NCBI GenBank assembly: GCA_902775835.1
Contig: CACYNZ010000115.1
Location: 1 to 10,222 of the forward strand
Direction of reading: 5' to 3'
Origin: an uncultured Eubacteriales bacterium
GTDB lineage: Bacteria; Bacillota_A; Clostridia; Christensenellales; Aristaeellaceae
DNA: 10,222 nt
The position numbers were made by a program, and so were the translations under genes. Position 1 is the stretch's first letter, and each line of letters starts with the position of its first letter. Positions 1-7,069 of the stretch are shown here, piece by piece. The notes below the pieces were generated by a model. The model had not been told where the DNA came from. It searched no databases and saw nothing but the letters and a program-made list of their open reading frames with translations.

Positions 1-28
1 GTGCTTGTAATTGCTTGCATTGTTTGAA

Positions 29-74
29 AAATGCCTTGGATGCTGGCTTTGTGTGGCCAAAATCCAAGGCATTT
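29..74. terminator. Long inverted repeat, possible bidirectional terminator
   Basis: Positions 29-41 (AAATGCCTTGGAT) and 62-74 (ATCCAAGGCATTT) are perfect 13-base inverted arms. The loop region can add four more pairs (TGGC 44-47 with GCCA 56-59). Read on the minus strand, the hairpin is followed by a run of five T; on the plus strand it is followed by the T-rich TTTCTTCTTCGTTT. It could end a plus-strand gene lying off the left edge, act as a backup terminator for the leftward unit, or both. It lies about 185 bases beyond the stop of the beta-helix gene, which already has its own terminator, so a role for an unseen neighbour is plausible. Confidence 0.6.
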
Positions 75-209
75 CTTCTTCGTTTCCGTCAAACTCGGGG
101 TATATCATATCCCGCATGGTTCATCCATGCTTCTTTTCCTCATTTCATGCCCGCAGACACATCATTCATCGTCTCCATCCGGTCAGGCATATCCGTTTTC
201 CATGCACAG
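75..209. other. Short intergenic stretch with nothing recognised
   Basis: Between the inverted repeat and the terminator of the beta-helix gene I see no gene-like reading frame with a ribosome binding site, no RNA gene and no clear repeat. Plus-strand open frames here have no coding character and run on into the antisense of the beta-helix gene. Confidence 0.5.
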
Positions 210-237
210 AAAAACCCCGGCCCTTTGCAGACCGGGG
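210..237 (-). terminator. Rho-independent terminator of the leftward operon
   Basis: On the minus strand, CCCCGGTC pairs with GGCCGGGG (one G.U pair) around a short GCAAA-containing loop, and is followed directly by TTTTT (plus-strand A210-A214). It starts about 20 bases after the beta-helix stop codon, the expected place for the end of the four-gene unit. Confidence 0.85.
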
Positions 238-259
238 AACACGCTTATATGTCTACGCG

Positions 260-2179
260 TCAGAGATGCGGAAACGGACCCGGGTATACCCTGCCTTCCG
301 GATGCGGACATGCTTGGAAATCACAGTCCACCAGCGGATCCGGGGACACAGGCTGAATGTCTTCCGCGCTCTGGAGCAGATGCAGGCGCTCGATCTGGCC
401 CGGAAGCGCAAAGGGAAGGTCCCCGCTCCGGGATATGTTCACCCTGCTGTTTTCCTCGTCCAGCTCCATGTTCAGCCATGCGTGCTGGCCTTCCCTGTCA
501 AACCCGAAGAACTCCTGCCATGCGGGCAGATTCAGGCAGTTTTCCGGTTCCGGGTACATGACGCGCAGATATCCGCCCTTCATATGGACATACAGATTGC
601 CCTCCGCCTCATTGTCACTGGTGGGAAAGCAGACAGCGGCCTCGCCGCAGTCATAGAACACATTGTTGATCACGCGCGCCTTGCGGGAGGTGCCGCCCCG
701 GTCCAGCCCGCTCATGCGGAACGGAACCGGCTTTGCATAATACCCGCCGTAGCGGCATCTGCCGATCAGGTTATGCGATATGTGCAGACGGTCTGTTCCC
801 TCGGCATAGATGGCATACCCGTTGACGATTTCCTTTTCCCGGAGCTTGTACCATCCGGACGACCCGGGCTCTGCCGGAATGGAAGCAGGATCAAACCGGC
901 CTTCCACATTCCAGATGATATTGTTGTCGATCAGGTTCACGCCTTCCCGCGTGCATTCAATGAAAATGGCCTCCCGCTGCTCAATGCCGTTGAGAAACAG
1001 ATTGCCCGTGATCCGGTTGTTTTCATTCCCGCAGTCCAGCCAAAGATGATCCGCCCGGAGCGTGTTGCGGAACACGTTGCGGCGGATGAGCGCGTCCACG
1101 CTGTTGTGCAGCTTGATGGCGCCGGCTTCCCAGCTCAGCTCCATTCTCTGCCAGCCGGTTCCTTCAATCCGGTTGTCCTCAATGAGCATGTGCGTGGCAA
1201 ACAGCCCGGCAATCCCGCACACGCCTGCGTCCCGGATCGTGCAACCGCGGATCACGCTGTGCCCGATGATTTCTCCGTTCACATGTTCATGATGCCAGCA
1301 TTCATTGCCCACATCCATCGCCACGCCGTTGGACCAGTTGACTTCACAGTCTTCGATTACCCAGTGGTGGCCCCGGTATGCCGAGATCGCTCCGCGCTGG
1401 GGAACCGGCGCGCCGGTGGCAGCATGCTCGCAGACAATGCCTTTAACACGGATATAGGACAGGAAGGGCTCCTCCGGCGCAAAGCACTGCTCGCGCACCG
1501 TAAGCTCGATCCGGTGATCCGCAGGATCCCCGTCCCCCGGCAGGCGGAAATGCACAGTCTGGCCATTGTGCTCCACCCAGTAGGTATTGTCGCTTTCCGC
1601 CATCTGACGGTACAGAGCCACCTGCCTGAGCGGCTTTCCGTCGCAGAACACGCAACCCCTGCGGTTCAGGTACGGCGTCATGTCCGTTTTGTCATACTCA
1701 ATGAACAGGCGGTCATGCAGAATATTCACCGCGCAGAACGGATTGTATCCCCGGAACATATCCGGGTGAAGGCGGTGCGCGAATATCCGGACCTGTTCAG
1801 GTCCTGCCGCCTGTCCCGGGGCCTGGAGCCGCCATCCCGTGCTGGGCATGAAATCCCGTACTTCCTCCGAGGCCCGGATGATGACCGGTCCGTCTCCGGC
1901 CGCCTCATAGCTGATCATGTGCTCCGGGTCTGTTCCGCCTTTTCTCGGGCGGACATGCTCCCTGTACAGCCCCGCATGGATCAGAACGCGCGTTCCCGGC
2001 TCCGCCAGGTCTGCGGCCCGCTGAATGCTGCGAAACGGGTGCTCCAGACTCCCGTCATTGTCATCCGAAGCATCCGGACTGCCCTGGGCCACATGGATTG
2101 TACGGGAAAAGTCACAGGGCTTTTCCCAGAAATCAAACAATCTGCCATCAGGCAGGCGCGCGGAACGGTCACTTGTCAT
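260..2179 (-). CDS. Cytoplasmic parallel beta-helix glycosidase, GH120 beta-xylosidase-like
   Basis: A 639-residue protein with no signal peptide. Residues 27-75 have the DUF1565-like opening of pectin-lyase-fold proteins (a V-x-x-G-x(n)-D-G-S-x-x-x-P-F motif, then AGLYREHVRP). Irregular beta-helix repeats with many 'IxxN' turns follow from about 240 to 540. From memory of the family, it aligns along its length with Thermoanaerobacterium GH120 beta-xylosidase XylC (about 638 residues). The AGAIKLH segment (352-358), LWLD (379-382) and FIE (406-408) match the active-site region, with Asp382 as likely nucleophile, Glu408 as likely acid/base, and Glu351 also conserved. Inferred role: exo-hydrolysis of imported xylo- or related oligosaccharides in the cytoplasm. 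A GTG start at 2236 would add 19 residues but has no ribosome binding site and would translate a terminator hairpin. The ATG at 2179 has AAAGGTGG seven bases upstream and is preferred. The fold is secure; the family is likely; the substrate is a guess. Confidence 0.8.
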   Translation of the reverse strand: MTSDRSARLPDGRLFDFWEKPCDFSRTIHVAQGSPDASDDNDGSLEHPFRSIQRAADLAEPGTRVLIHAGLYREHVRPRKGGTDPEHMISYEAAGDGPVIIRASEEVRDFMPSTGWRLQAPGQAAGPEQVRIFAHRLHPDMFRGYNPFCAVNILHDRLFIEYDKTDMTPYLNRRGCVFCDGKPLRQVALYRQMAESDNTYWVEHNGQTVHFRLPGDGDPADHRIELTVREQCFAPEEPFLSYIRVKGIVCEHAATGAPVPQRGAISAYRGHHWVIEDCEVNWSNGVAMDVGNECWHHEHVNGEIIGHSVIRGCTIRDAGVCGIAGLFATHMLIEDNRIEGTGWQRMELSWEAGAIKLHNSVDALIRRNVFRNTLRADHLWLDCGNENNRITGNLFLNGIEQREAIFIECTREGVNLIDNNIIWNVEGRFDPASIPAEPGSSGWYKLREKEIVNGYAIYAEGTDRLHISHNLIGRCRYGGYYAKPVPFRMSGLDRGGTSRKARVINNVFYDCGEAAVCFPTSDNEAEGNLYVHMKGGYLRVMYPEPENCLNLPAWQEFFGFDREGQHAWLNMELDEENSRVNISRSGDLPFALPGQIERLHLLQSAEDIQPVSPDPLVDCDFQACPHPEGRVYPGPFPHL

Positions 2180-2186
2180 ACAGCAT

Positions 2187-2194
2187 CCACCTTT
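2187..2194 (-). promoter_or_regulatory. Ribosome binding site that fixes the beta-helix gene start
   Basis: The minus strand reads AAAGGTGG, seven bases before the ATG at 2179. It begins one base after the T-run of the upstream hairpin, so any transcript reaching this site must have read through that hairpin. This supports the shorter start over the GTG at 2236. Confidence 0.75.
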
Positions 2195-2195
2195 C

Positions 2196-2224
2196 AAAAA
2201 GGGGCGCCCCCAACGGAGCGCCCC
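2196..2224 (-). terminator. Hairpin plus T-run between binding protein and beta-helix genes
   Basis: On the minus strand GGGGCGCTCC and GGGGCGCCCC form a ten-pair stem (one G.U) with the four-base loop GTTG, followed by TTTTT. It starts about 19 bases after the stop of the solute-binding-protein gene and ends next to the ribosome binding site of the following gene. It is likely a partial intra-operon terminator or an mRNA 3'-end stabiliser, giving far more binding protein than enzyme. Confidence 0.85.
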
Positions 2225-2242
2225 TGTCGGTTTCACCAGTGA

Positions 2243-3919
2243 TTATTCATTTGCGGCTGCGAGCTTGGCATCCACTTCTGCCTGATAGATGGAGCAGTCA
2301 TACGCATACAGATCCTTGTAGCCGAAGCCGTCCATCTTTTCGATCATCTTGTCCCACAGTGCCTCGAAGTCATCGTCACTTTCGGCAAAGATGAGCTGCC
2401 AGGTATAGGTGCACAGCTGCTTGTTGATATCCACACGGATAGCAGCAATGTCGGGGGTATCGGAAGCGGGCGTGAAGTCCACACTGGGGCTGGCCAGCAG
2501 CTGACCATGCTTCTTCATGTAATCCACGGGATCTTCCGCTTCGAAATACTCCTGCCATTCCTTCTTCATCTGGGTCATGGTCATGTCCTTATAGGCCTGC
2601 CAGTACTTCTGAGCATAGCGCTCGCCGGTGAGCGGGTTCACGCAGAGGGCGGAAACGATCCACTGGTTGATGGCGTTGTTGCCGTCATTGTATCCGCCGC
2701 CGCCGTATTCTTCGGGCACAGGCAGGTTATCCATCAGGGCATTGTCCTTGTAGGGCACGAACTTGCCTTCTTCATTCACGGTATAGTTCAGGCCTTCAAT
2801 ACCAGCATGCTGGAAGGTGACTCCTTCAGGGCCTGCATACCAGTTCAGGAATTCCATGATCCGGTCATACTTTTCGCCTTCCACCTTGGCACCGATGCCG
2901 AACATACGGTCAGAACCGTAGTAGCGGTCAGCATCCGCATAGTAGTACTGATCCTCCACGGGGATGAAGATGAAAGCGGTGCCGTTGTTGAGACGGTCCA
3001 CACTGTTCCAGAAACCGGTTTCCCAGCTGTACCACATCAGGTCAGCGCGGCCGGTCTGCAGCTTGTTCATGACGCTGTTCCAGTCCTGCTCGCCGGACTC
3101 GGGATCCACAAGGCCCATCTGATAAGCCTTGTTCAGGAACTTGGTAATCTTATAGTAGGCAGCGTTACGGTCATAGATTTCGGTGAACGTGTTGTCGGGC
3201 TTGAGAATGGCACTCTGCTTGATCTTCTCGCCGTACCAGGTGGTGAGCTGCACCACATTGGCAATACCGATCATGTTGTCGTTGCCGTCCCAGTCTGCCC
3301 ACAGGGTCAGAGGATAGGCCGCGTCGCCGGCATCATTGGTCGGATGAATCTCATGAATCTGCTTGAGCACGTCCAGCAGTCCATCCAGATCCGCGATCTT
3401 CGGACGTCCGATCTGGGTATACAGATCCCAGCGAAGCATGGGAGAAGAATAGATGACATCATCCGTCAGTGAGGTGGGAGACGTATCGGTCATTTCCGAA
3501 GGAATGCCGTAATACTTGCCGTCCTCACCGGTGAGGCCTTTGTTGTACACATCAATCTGGGTCTTGAACTGCATGATGTTTTCACATTCAGGCAGCTTGT
3601 CGGTGATTTCACGGACCAGGCCGGCCTTGAGCAGGTCGGAGAAGTCCTTCTTGTCCACCACGACGATATCGCCCAGATTGCCTTCCTCGGCACGGGTTGC
3701 ATACAGATCATTGCCCGCGACCTGGGGAGCGATGATGTTCAGTTCCAGGTTGAAACGGTCCTTGACCACCTTGGCAAACCAGCCGGTCTGAATACCGTGG
3801 TAGTTCGCCGCAGCATCATAGATGTCAATGGTCAGAGGCGCCTCCTCAGCCATGGCGCTGAACGATACCAGGGAAAGAAGCATGGCAAGCGTCAGCAGAG
3901 CAGACAGAAAACGTTTCAT
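2243..3919 (-). CDS. Extracellular sugar-binding protein of CUT1 importer, LplA/YtcQ type
   Basis: A 558-residue secreted protein. Residues 1-24 form a signal peptide (MKRF start, hydrophobic core, SAMA then EE) with a type I cleavage site, and there is no lipobox cysteine. The mature part fits the long family-1 solute-binding proteins (about 500-560 residues) that partner LplB/LplC permeases in Bacillota. Supporting features are the early IDIYDAA strand, the 'GDIVVVDKKDFSDLLKAG' region near residues 83-100 where such proteins place a buried substrate-side loop, many Trp/Tyr residues for sugar stacking (for example WADWDG near 208-213, and WYSWETGFW), and a C-terminal region rich in acidic residues. 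The start has AAGGAGG about nine bases upstream. It is third in the operon, 50 bases after the second permease. Ligand: probably an oligosaccharide; the sequence does not say which. Confidence 0.9.
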   Translation of the reverse strand: MKRFLSALLTLAMLLSLVSFSAMAEEAPLTIDIYDAAANYHGIQTGWFAKVVKDRFNLELNIIAPQVAGNDLYATRAEEGNLGDIVVVDKKDFSDLLKAGLVREITDKLPECENIMQFKTQIDVYNKGLTGEDGKYYGIPSEMTDTSPTSLTDDVIYSSPMLRWDLYTQIGRPKIADLDGLLDVLKQIHEIHPTNDAGDAAYPLTLWADWDGNDNMIGIANVVQLTTWYGEKIKQSAILKPDNTFTEIYDRNAAYYKITKFLNKAYQMGLVDPESGEQDWNSVMNKLQTGRADLMWYSWETGFWNSVDRLNNGTAFIFIPVEDQYYYADADRYYGSDRMFGIGAKVEGEKYDRIMEFLNWYAGPEGVTFQHAGIEGLNYTVNEEGKFVPYKDNALMDNLPVPEEYGGGGYNDGNNAINQWIVSALCVNPLTGERYAQKYWQAYKDMTMTQMKKEWQEYFEAEDPVDYMKKHGQLLASPSVDFTPASDTPDIAAIRVDINKQLCTYTWQLIFAESDDDFEALWDKMIEKMDGFGYKDLYAYDCSIYQAEVDAKLAAANE

Positions 3920-3969
3920 GGTACCCCTCCTTTATTATTTGGGCATTGCGCCCTGAGGAACAAAGTGTG

Positions 3970-4902
3970 TTATCCCTTCACTGCACCGATCATGATGCCC
4001 TTGGTAAAGAACCGCTGGAAGAAGGGATAGACCAGCAGGACCGGGAACACCACCACAATGGTGACGGTCATGCGGATGGATGTCGCCGTGGCTGCGTGCG
4101 CCAGGCTCGCCGCCAGCTGGGTTGAGGACGTGGTATTGCTGATCAGTGCCTTCAGGCTGCTTGCCTGATTGATGTACTGGAACAGCACGAACTGCAGCGT
4201 ATACAGCTTCTGGTCTTTCATGAGCAGGAGCGTGTCCTGGAAGGAGTTCCACTGGTTCACGGCCGCAAAGATGGCGATGGTGGCCAGGATCGGCTTGATG
4301 ACCGGAAGCATGATGGCAAAGAAGATGCGCAGTGTCCCGGCTCCATCGATCTCAGCCGCATCCTGAAGTGCCTGCGGCACGGACTCACAGTAGGTCTTGC
4401 ACAGAATGATGTAGAAGGGCTGCACCATGGTCGGGAAAATATACCCCCAGAAATTGTTGGTCAGCCCCAGGGTCTTCATGGTGAGATACCATGGGATCAC
4501 GCCGGCATTGAAGTACATGGTCACCACCACAAAGCGGTACCAGAACCTGCGGCGCCAGAGAGTCTGGCGGGTGAACATGAACCCGAGGAATGCCGCCATG
4601 ATCACCGTCAGCGCGGTTCCAATCACGGTTCTGAGCACGGATATCTTCGCTGCATCCAGGAGTCCGGGAATGTTTGCAACCGTTACGTAATTGCTGAAGT
4701 GGACTTCCATGGGATAGAGAATGATCTTGCCGCGCTCGCTCAGATTATTGGCGCTGATGGAATTGATGAAAATATAATAGAACGGGTATATGCACACGAA
4801 CGCAAACAGTGCATAGACAATATAGGTGATCACACTGATCATCCGGTCGCCGGCACTGCGGTGCATATGGGATTTCGGAACACGGGCTCCCCTTCCGACC
4901 AT
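3970..4902 (-). CDS. Sugar ABC importer permease, LplC/YtcP type
   Basis: A 310-residue inner-membrane permease of the MalG-like half of a CUT1 importer. Six hydrophobic segments are visible at about 22-46, 86-110, 120-140, 150-170, 195-216 and 277-297. The cytoplasmic EAA loop is at 181-200 (DAAEIDG, then the hydrophobic run ending in MLP), the contact site for the ATPase. The C-terminal KGIMIGAVKG is the usual ending of LplC/YtcP proteins. GAGGAGG lies seven bases before the ATG. It begins 18 bases after the stop of the other permease, so the two are co-transcribed and probably form a heterodimeric channel. A later Met (residue 21, close to the first membrane segment) is possible but lacks the good ribosome binding site. 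Confidence 0.93.
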   Translation of the reverse strand: MVGRGARVPKSHMHRSAGDRMISVITYIVYALFAFVCIYPFYYIFINSISANNLSERGKIILYPMEVHFSNYVTVANIPGLLDAAKISVLRTVIGTALTVIMAAFLGFMFTRQTLWRRRFWYRFVVVTMYFNAGVIPWYLTMKTLGLTNNFWGYIFPTMVQPFYIILCKTYCESVPQALQDAAEIDGAGTLRIFFAIMLPVIKPILATIAIFAAVNQWNSFQDTLLLMKDQKLYTLQFVLFQYINQASSLKALISNTTSSTQLAASLAHAATATSIRMTVTIVVVFPVLLVYPFFQRFFTKGIMIGAVKG

Positions 4903-4920
4903 ATTCTCGCCTCCTCTCCA

Positions 4921-5853
4921 TCAGATAAAGCCTTCGCCGCGGACCAGCTTGGAGAATCCGTTGGCCCCGGCCAGGAGAATCACGCTGACCACGCTCTTGA
5001 GCATACTGATGGCCGTGGACAGCGGATAGTTGCCTGTCCCGCTGGTGGCGATGTTGTAGACATACAGGTCCAGCACCTCAATGTATTCCTGATTGAACGC
5101 GTTCTGGAACACATAGTACTGTTCCATGCCGTTGGAGAGGAAACTGGCAATATTGAGCATGACGATGACAAAGTAGGTCGGCAGAATGCTGGGAATGGTG
5201 ATATTCCAGATGATCTGCATGCGTGTGGCTCCGTCCACCTTGGCTGCTTCAATCATCTGCTCATCGATGCCGGCAATGGCGGCGAGATACATGATGGCTG
5301 CCCATCCGGCATTCTTCCACGTAAGCCAGAGCCACATCTTGAACCATATGTGTTCCGAGGACTTCAGGAACGAAATGGGCTTCGCAATCAGGCCAAGATC
5401 CATCATCACACTGTTGATGGCGCCAAAGGACCCAAACACGTTGAAGGCGATGGAGTACACAAGCACCCACGAAATAAAGTTCGGGAGTGTGGTTACCGTC
5501 TGTACAAACTTCCTGTACGGCCTGCACCGGATTTCATTGAGAAACACGGCAAAGACCATGGGAAACCAAGAGAACAGCAGCGATATGCCACTCATGGCAA
5601 ACGTGTTGCGGATCACCCTGAGCACATCCTGCGTGCGGACCGGGTTGGAAAAGATATGCTGGAACCATTTCAGGCCCACAAAAGTTTCCGCCGTAATCGG
5701 AAAAGGCGGCCGATAGTCGTGGAACGCATAGATCCAGCCGTACAGAGGAAAGTACGAAAAAACAGCAACCAGCAGAATAAACGGAAGGATATAGAGAAAC
5801 TCCTGCAGGGAGCGTCTCTTTCGATAATTCACCTTCTTGCCTTCCTTCTGCAT
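4921..5853 (-). CDS. Sugar ABC importer permease, LplB/YteP type
   Basis: A 310-residue inner-membrane permease of the MalF-like half of a CUT1 importer, first gene of the leftward operon. It has a basic N-terminus (NYRKRR), a first membrane segment at about 19-38, further segments near 83-106, 122-141, 173-195, 222-242 and 280-298, and an EAA loop at 202-221 (EAAKVDG ... ITIP). The PLYGW and F-x-G-L-K-W-F pattern near 36-64 and the ending 'LVRGEGFI' are typical of LplB/YteP-type permeases. The frame is open to an ATG at 5907, but the ATG at 5853 has AAGGAGG exactly seven bases upstream and gives the standard family N-terminus, so the shorter start is used. It must work with an ATPase encoded outside this window. 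Confidence 0.93.
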   Translation of the reverse strand: MQKEGKKVNYRKRRSLQEFLYILPFILLVAVFSYFPLYGWIYAFHDYRPPFPITAETFVGLKWFQHIFSNPVRTQDVLRVIRNTFAMSGISLLFSWFPMVFAVFLNEIRCRPYRKFVQTVTTLPNFISWVLVYSIAFNVFGSFGAINSVMMDLGLIAKPISFLKSSEHIWFKMWLWLTWKNAGWAAIMYLAAIAGIDEQMIEAAKVDGATRMQIIWNITIPSILPTYFVIVMLNIASFLSNGMEQYYVFQNAFNQEYIEVLDLYVYNIATSGTGNYPLSTAISMLKSVVSVILLAGANGFSKLVRGEGFI

Positions 5854-5860
5854 GTCTGTC

Positions 5861-5867
5861 CCTCCTT
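5861..5867 (-). promoter_or_regulatory. Ribosome binding site that fixes the LplB-type permease start
   Basis: The minus strand reads AAGGAGG, seven bases upstream of the ATG at 5853. The longer in-frame start at 5907 has no comparable site. Confidence 0.8.
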
Positions 5868-5963
5868 CCGGGAAAGCAAAAACACCTAAAAGTGTCATTT
5901 TCTGCACTCAGAATAGTGGAATGCTCATCTGTTGTGATCCCTTGCGGACATTTATTCACCGGT

Positions 5964-5992
5964 ATTATATTGCCCAGTTTCCGGCATAACAA
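5964..5992 (-). promoter_or_regulatory. Sigma-70-type promoter of the leftward transporter operon
   Basis: On the minus strand there is TTGTTA (5987-5992, four of six matches to TTGACA), a 17-base spacer and a perfect TATAAT (5964-5969). The predicted start of transcription is near 5957, giving a leader of about 105 bases before the ATG at 5853. It lies in the divergent region next to the AraC-type regulator gene, where activator sites upstream of -35 are expected. Confidence 0.65.
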
Positions 5993-6044
5993 CGTCATTT
6001 CATGTATATTTAGGGACATTTTTATCCATTTTCTGAGTTCAGGA

Positions 6045-6072
6045 TTCTCAAATTCAAAAAAATGGTTATACT
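6045..6072 (+). promoter_or_regulatory. Possible promoter of the AraC-type regulator gene
   Basis: TTCTCA (6045-6050, weak -35), a 16-base spacer and TATACT (6067-6072, five of six) lie about 37 bases before the regulator's ATG. The -35 is poor, so the call rests mainly on the -10 and position. Confidence 0.4.
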
Positions 6073-6108
6073 GATAAACAGACAGAAAATGCACTGGAGG
6101 CATGACAT

Positions 6109-6942
6109 ATGAAAGCCTTCTATGAAACCAGGAGCGATCCTTTTTTCACAGGAAGAATGACCCGGTATCCTTTTCCTCTGCACGTACATGAGATTGTGGA
6201 GCTTGTGGTTATCCTGCGCGGTTCATGCGTCATGCAGCTTGACGGTACAACCTACACCCTCTCTGCCGGCGACGCTGCCATTGCCTTTCCCCTGTCGCCC
6301 CACAGCTTTGAGGAAATATCGGAGGACACAGAAGGATTCGCCGCCTTCTTCCCGGCGGATACCATCGCGGAGTTTTCCAATCTCTTCCACACCCAGCTGC
6401 CGGAAGTTCCGGTTCTGCGCAATGCCCTGAACCAGAAGGATGTAAGCTTCGCCATCACCAGCATGCTCAACACGCCGCCGGAAGAAGCTTCCCCTTACCG
6501 CCTGGCATATCTGCATCTGCTGCTGGCTCATATCCTCAATGCCATGGATTTCCGCCCGGCTGCGGAATGCCATGAACGCGGCCTGGCCACAAAGATTGTC
6601 CGGTATGTCTATGACCACGCATGCGAGAATATTTCCATCAGCAGCACAGCCCGGGACCTGGGAATCAGTGAATCTCATCTCTCTCATCTTTTCGCGCAGC
6701 AGTTCCAGGTCAATTTCCGGCGGTTCATCAATGCCATCCGGATTGACAAGGCAACCATGCTCATGCGGGATCCCTATATGACGCTGACAGAGATCAGTGA
6801 TGCCTGCGGATTTGAAAACATGCGCACTTTCCGCCGCGCCTTTTCACGCGAGACAGGCAGTCTTCCTGCGTCGTACATGAAATCCCTGCGTTCGTCCAGG
6901 GGCAGGAAACCTGATGGTGAGCCCCGGCTCCCGGTAGCCTGA
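6109..6942 (+). CDS. AraC-family transcriptional regulator with cupin sensor domain
   Basis: A 277-residue protein. The N-terminal sugar-sensing cupin domain (about 15-90) shows His25, His27 and Glu31 in the HVHEIVE motif, then a G-x(n)-G turn and the LSAGD motif at 51-55. The middle (120-150) is helical and may form the linker or dimer interface. The C-terminal DNA-binding domain (about 160-260) has two helix-turn-helix motifs: ISSTARDLGISESHLSHLF near 178-195, and TLTEISDACGF followed by the FRRAFSRETG-x-x-P-x-x-Y AraC signature at 241-256. A basic tail of about 20 residues follows. The ribosome binding site GGAGG is eight bases before the ATG. It is divergent from the LplB/LplC-type operon by 255 bases, the usual arrangement for a local activator responding to the imported sugar or a breakdown product. 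Whether it also controls the second importer downstream is open. Confidence 0.9.
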   Translation: MKAFYETRSDPFFTGRMTRYPFPLHVHEIVELVVILRGSCVMQLDGTTYTLSAGDAAIAFPLSPHSFEEISEDTEGFAAFFPADTIAEFSNLFHTQLPEVPVLRNALNQKDVSFAITSMLNTPPEEASPYRLAYLHLLLAHILNAMDFRPAAECHERGLATKIVRYVYDHACENISISSTARDLGISESHLSHLFAQQFQVNFRRFINAIRIDKATMLMRDPYMTLTEISDACGFENMRTFRRAFSRETGSLPASYMKSLRSSRGRKPDGEPRLPVA

Positions 6943-6964
6943 CCGCCCTGAGGGAACATCCATT

Positions 6965-6994
6965 CCCGGAACAGAACATCCGGGTGCGCCTTTT
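6965..6994 (+). terminator. Weak hairpin after the regulator gene
   Basis: CCCGGA (6965-6970) and TCCGGG (6979-6984) form a six-pair stem with an eight-base loop, then TGCGCC and TTTT. The gap before the T-run makes it a poor terminator. The far stronger hairpin at 7030 probably does the work. Confidence 0.3.
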
Positions 6995-7029
6995 ACCCTG
7001 TTTCCGTTTCTGATTCCGTCTATATTGAA

Positions 7030-7069
7030 CCCGGATTTCAGGCTTTTAGGCCTGAAATCCGGGCTTTTT
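7030..7069 (+). terminator. Strong rho-independent terminator of the AraC-type gene
   Basis: CCCGGATTTCAGGC (7030-7043) and its exact complement GCCTGAAATCCGGG (7050-7063) form a perfect 14-pair stem with a six-base loop TTTTAG, followed by C and TTTTT. It lies 87 bases after the regulator's stop codon and insulates the second importer from regulator transcription. Confidence 0.92.

Noticed and set aside
2180..2236. Longer start (GTG at 2236) for the beta-helix gene
   Set aside because: There is no ribosome binding site before it, and the added 19 residues would be encoded by the terminator hairpin itself.
11..2242. A 743-codon plus-strand open frame opposite the beta-helix gene
   Set aside because: It has no ribosome binding site and no family motifs. 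The opposite frame encodes a coherent beta-helix enzyme with a good start and terminator. Long antisense frames are common in GC-rich genes with biased codons.
2507..3472. A 321-codon plus-strand open frame opposite the first binding-protein gene
   Set aside because: Its composition is His/Val/Gly/Ile-rich without a recognisable domain, and there is no ribosome binding site. It is a shadow of the real gene.
4699..5889. A 396-codon plus-strand open frame opposite the two permease genes
   Set aside because: It spans the junction of two genuine minus-strand permeases, including their intergenic gap, and is His/Asp/Gly-rich with no domain. The permeases have EAA loops and membrane segments.
5882..5895. 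Small hairpin ACACCTAAAAGTGT in the leader of the leftward operon
   Set aside because: Only four or five pairs with a mismatch. It is too weak to call a terminator or operator.
5854..5907. Longer start (ATG at 5907) for the LplB-type permease
   Set aside because: It has no ribosome binding site, and its extra codons cover the excellent AAGGAGG site for the ATG at 5853.
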